A stretch of 64,000 nucleotides of DNA from Ulota crispa (taxonomy: Eukaryota; Streptophyta; Bryopsida; Orthotrichales; Orthotrichaceae): NCBI GenBank assembly GCA_963920765.1, contig OY987249.1, positions 8,494,817-8,558,816 of the forward strand. Reading direction: 5' to 3'. The translations under genes were made by a program, and so were the position numbers. Below, piece after piece: positions 61,701 through 64,000 of the stretch; the first letter of the stretch is position 1; each line of letters opens with the position of its first letter. The notes under the pieces were generated by a model, which did not search any database, was not told the DNA's origin, and saw only the letters and a list, made by a program, of their open reading frames with translations.

Positions 61701-61992
61701 AACGAGAGCATGAAACCGTAAAACCGTAAACCGTCCGCAAAACAAAATTCTTATAACAAACGAGAGCATATCACCTTAAAACCATAAACCTATAGTGACA
61801 AAACAAGAAATTGCACAATGAGAGTTTAAGTGCAGACGCAGAGAAAAGCGAGAAAACGACATTTTCGAGCACGGAAGGGGGGAGACTCACGGTAGAGCAT
61901 CGAGATTCGGGGAGTGAAACGGCAGCGTGCGTAACTGCAGCAGCAGCAGCAGCTGGAGAGCACGACATGCGAGGCGCCAAGGTTGAGGCCAT
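58791..61992 (-). CDS. Argininosuccinate synthase, plastid-targeted
   Basis: The enzyme joins citrulline and aspartate using ATP to give argininosuccinate, AMP and PPi, the penultimate step of arginine synthesis, in plastids. Exons on -: 61992-61891, 61216-61123, 60994-60859, 60739-60691, 60569-60387, 60264-60190, 60049-59864, 59710-59622, 59346-58791. All phases agree, giving 1470 nt and 489 residues, normal for plants. Residues 1 to about 75 are rich in Ala, Ser and Arg and low in acids ([20 protein letters not shown]...), as in a chloroplast transit peptide. SGGLDTS at 98-104 is the PP-loop ATP site. Then come [108 protein letters not shown] and [20 protein letters not shown]. All are diagnostic and no defect is seen. 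Intron 1 contains a tandem array. Confidence 0.97.
61275..61800. repeat. ~59-bp tandem array inside argininosuccinate synthase intron 1
   Basis: About nine units, each with 'attcttcgaactaacgagag', 'catgaaac', 'cgtaaaaccgtaaacctt' and 'gcaacacaaa'. The units from about 61560 to 61740 are almost identical, suggesting recent expansion. The array fills most of intron 1 (61217-61890) and ends roughly 90 bp from exon 1. Confidence 0.92.
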
Positions 61993-62039
61993 AGCTGAGG
62001 ACTTTTGCAAGATTTTTGCAAGACTTTTACGAGATTTTG

Positions 62040-62180
62040 CAAGATTTTGAAAGAGTTTTGAGAGAGTTTTGAGAGAGGAATCGGTGTAGGAAGGACTGCG
62101 AGGGAGTGGAGGTGGAAAAAGAGGAGAGGAGATGAGAGAGGAGGAGGAGGGAGAGGAGCGCAGCAGCAGCAGCGACGGTG
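62040..62180 (-). promoter_or_regulatory. CT-rich leader of argininosuccinate synthase
   Basis: Read on the minus strand this stretch is a long pyrimidine-rich tract (CTCTCCTCC-type) directly upstream of the ATG at 61992, typical of plant leaders of highly expressed genes. Exact transcription start not determined. Confidence 0.45.
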
Positions 62181-62621
62181 GTGGCCTCGTGTGAGGAGGG
62201 ATTAGGGTTTACGGTAGGGCAGGGCCCATGCTCCCATATACTTACGGTGGTGCAAAGGGACAAAATCCCCGAATTCTTCCGACTTGCAGAATCCCAGCCG
62301 ACGTGGCAGCCACGGTGCCCCAGTGACCCCTTTGTTTTCGATTTCCCAGGCTTGCCTTTTCCGCGGCCTTGGCCAGTTGGCCTTGGCCCGGTCACCTACT
62401 ACCTCAAGGGAACTGCCGGCGGCTGCCAGATTGTGGAAGGGGCGAATTGGCTGTGCCTCCGTGGCCATCCCCACCTGTCCACGTCACACCCCCCCTCTCC
62501 ATCCAGTGCTGTAGTGTAGGGTAGGGTAGCATCTCTCCCTGTCTATAGTTATGAGATGTTCACGCTGCGTCCCCGCACTGGCCCATGAACTGACGGCTGG
62601 GGTTGGAAGGCATGGGCTCGG

Positions 62622-63086
62622 TTAACCCCTGAGCGCGCCCAGAGTTATTTCAGGATTGAGGAGAAAATGAGGTTTAACTCTGAATGTCACGAAAACCCTT
62701 TGCGGCCGTATGTATGATTGTATGTATAAATGTATTTGAGCTGTTTTGAGGGTTTTTCAAATTTTTTAATGCACCCATCATCATACAACTCTTCAATATG
62801 TATGGTTGTAACATTTCATATTCAACTGATTCAAACTTTTGAATATTAATTGCAACTGTATTTGGTACCGTATCTTTAAAACCCAAGGGCCCTTTAGGGG
62901 TTAATGGTCACCACAGCTTGGAAATTTACATTTAGAAAATGTGACCGTAGGATTTGAAAAAGGAATACCTTCTCTGCTGATGGCGACCAACCACAACTAT
63001 TTTCACCGTATAAATCAAGAGAAAAAGTGAGATAAAGTTGGGATCCCTACTGACAGGATCCCGTCGCTAGGGCGCTTAAGGGTTAA
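62622..63086. mobile_element. TTAA-flanked element, copy 14 (outer)
   Basis: Left TTAACCCCTGAGCGCGCCC, right TAGGGCGCTTAAGGGTTAA, with TTAA intact on both sides. About 230 bp of its 465 bp is the nested copy at 62674-62904. It begins just past the argininosuccinate synthase 5' flank. Confidence 0.65.
62674..62904. mobile_element. TTAA-flanked element, copy 15 (subfamily B, inner)
   Basis: Left TTAACTCTGAATGTCACGAA, right AAGGGCCCTTTAGGGGTTAA, with TTAA at both ends. Contains 'ccctttgcggccgtatgtat' and 'gcacccatcatcatacaact', as in 39700-40115. It is the uninterrupted version of that copy. Confidence 0.78.
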
Positions 63087-63368
63087 CTGCACATAAGGTA
63101 GGACTGATCTACTTTTTCATGGCCTTTCCAAGACATGAAGATTTTTTGTTTAATTTTCAAACAAATTTGAATGGATGCTAAATGTAACACAACTTTTTTC
63201 ATATTTTTTAGAGCATTATTGAATTGTTGATGAAGTTTCAAAGTTTAATATAGTAGGCATTTATTTGTGATTCTAGGTCTCCTTTAAATTGTTCCCTTGT
63301 AACTTATAAAGAGATGAGGTGAAATCAAGGAGTGTGATTGGCTCTTGCAATAAAAGACACCTTTTCTT

Positions 63369-64000
63369 TTAACCCGTAAAGAACCAAGGAGCCCACTTTG
63401 GGCTTTTTGGATATTTAGGCAAGCATTTTTCGTGTAAATACTTGAGATAAAACTATGAAAATAAGGGTGTAGGTGCTCATATTGCAAAACTTGCATTCAT
63501 CCCAAAAAAAATTATAATTGAACAATTTTTGAGTGAGATATGGTACCATCTGTGATTTAGATGTTGTCACGAGCACCCCTAAAAAAACTGAGAAACAAAA
63601 GGATTGAGGAAGGGAGTTGCCCAAATAGTGTTCAAAATCACTTTACAATGGCTTGGTCAATGGGCAAAATTTGTAGTCACCTCTCTTTGACTATGTAATA
63701 ACTTCTATTTTACTTTTTGTTTTTAGAAAACATTTACATTGGCAAGTACTCCACATGGTGTTCTAGGTTTACACTGTACGGATTTTGTAATTGAGATTTA
63801 TTACTATGAGAATCTCTTTAGTAAAGTTTTCTTAGTGTAATGACAATTTAAATGAAGTAGTTTCTGCTTCCATTTTTTCCACTATGTTTTAAGCATTAGA
63901 TGATCATGAAGTTTGTGAGGCATATAGCCAACTTCATGCTCTACACAAAATTCAAATTGCACAAGAAATTTGTAAAGTGGAAGATATCATTTTAGATGAT
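63369..64000. mobile_element. TTAA-type element entering the window end
   Basis: TTAACCCGTAAAGAACCAAG begins at 63369 and continues 'gagcccactttgggcttttt', matching the start of 35783-36703. The right end is beyond the window. No gene seen in the segment. Confidence 0.55.

Noticed and set aside
62178-62519. 113-codon + strand frame upstream of argininosuccinate synthase
   Set aside because: Located in the GC-rich 5' flank of a minus-strand gene, with overlapping open frames in several phases and no family motif.
1-64000. LTR retrotransposons, endogenous viral elements or Polinton-like elements
   Set aside because: I found no paired long direct repeats bounding a coding region and no recognisable gag, polymerase, integrase, capsid or envelope segment. 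Ancient, very degraded copies cannot be excluded by eye.

Overview
This is plant nuclear DNA, AT-rich overall. The evidence is a set of spliced genes with GT-AG introns whose products are plant-type: a plastid-targeted argininosuccinate synthase, a secreted family-1 pectate lyase, the meiotic MutS homologue MSH5 and a VTI1-type SNARE. I cannot name the species. The sequence contains no diagnostic marker, and a bryophyte, fern or other streptophyte is as likely as a seed plant.

Layout. 1-2.1 kb: last exon of an unrecognised + strand gene, followed by a 37-bp minisatellite. 2.4-8 kb: repeats and unassigned sequence. 8.1-18.3 kb: MSH5 on +, reconstructed here as 35 exons that chain in phase except for one surplus base in exon 9. 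18.8-25.2 kb: transposon remnants. 25.5-29.7 kb: pectate lyase on -, five exons, 409 codons, with a 322-bp tandem duplication over its 5' flank. 30-50 kb: almost entirely small non-autonomous DNA transposons, many nested, several forming long hairpins. 50.2-55.4 kb: VTI1 on -, five exons, 222 codons, with transposon-enlarged introns and a ~130-bp satellite just upstream. 58.8-62.0 kb: argininosuccinate synthase on -, nine exons, 489 codons, with a ~59-bp tandem array inside intron 1. 62.6-64 kb: more TTAA-flanked elements.

The most unusual content is the repeat landscape. About 16 ends or whole copies of one element type start TTAACCCCTAAA and end TTTAGGGGTTAA, several with an intact TTAA on both sides. 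This is the target-site and terminal signature of piggyBac transposons, which I do not associate with abundant families in plant genomes. Alongside are MULE-like MITEs with exact 9-bp target duplications, hAT-like MITEs with 8-bp duplications, CACTA mini-elements with 3-bp duplications, a Tourist/Harbinger-like MITE with TTA duplication, and two adjacent ~0.88-kb fold-back elements. Nesting and related uninterrupted copies inside the window let several insertion events be read directly.

The genes do not form a pathway: meiotic recombination, cell-wall pectin cleavage, vesicle fusion and arginine synthesis are unrelated. No transposase gene, LTR element, virus-derived element, tRNA, rRNA or CRISPR array was recognised.
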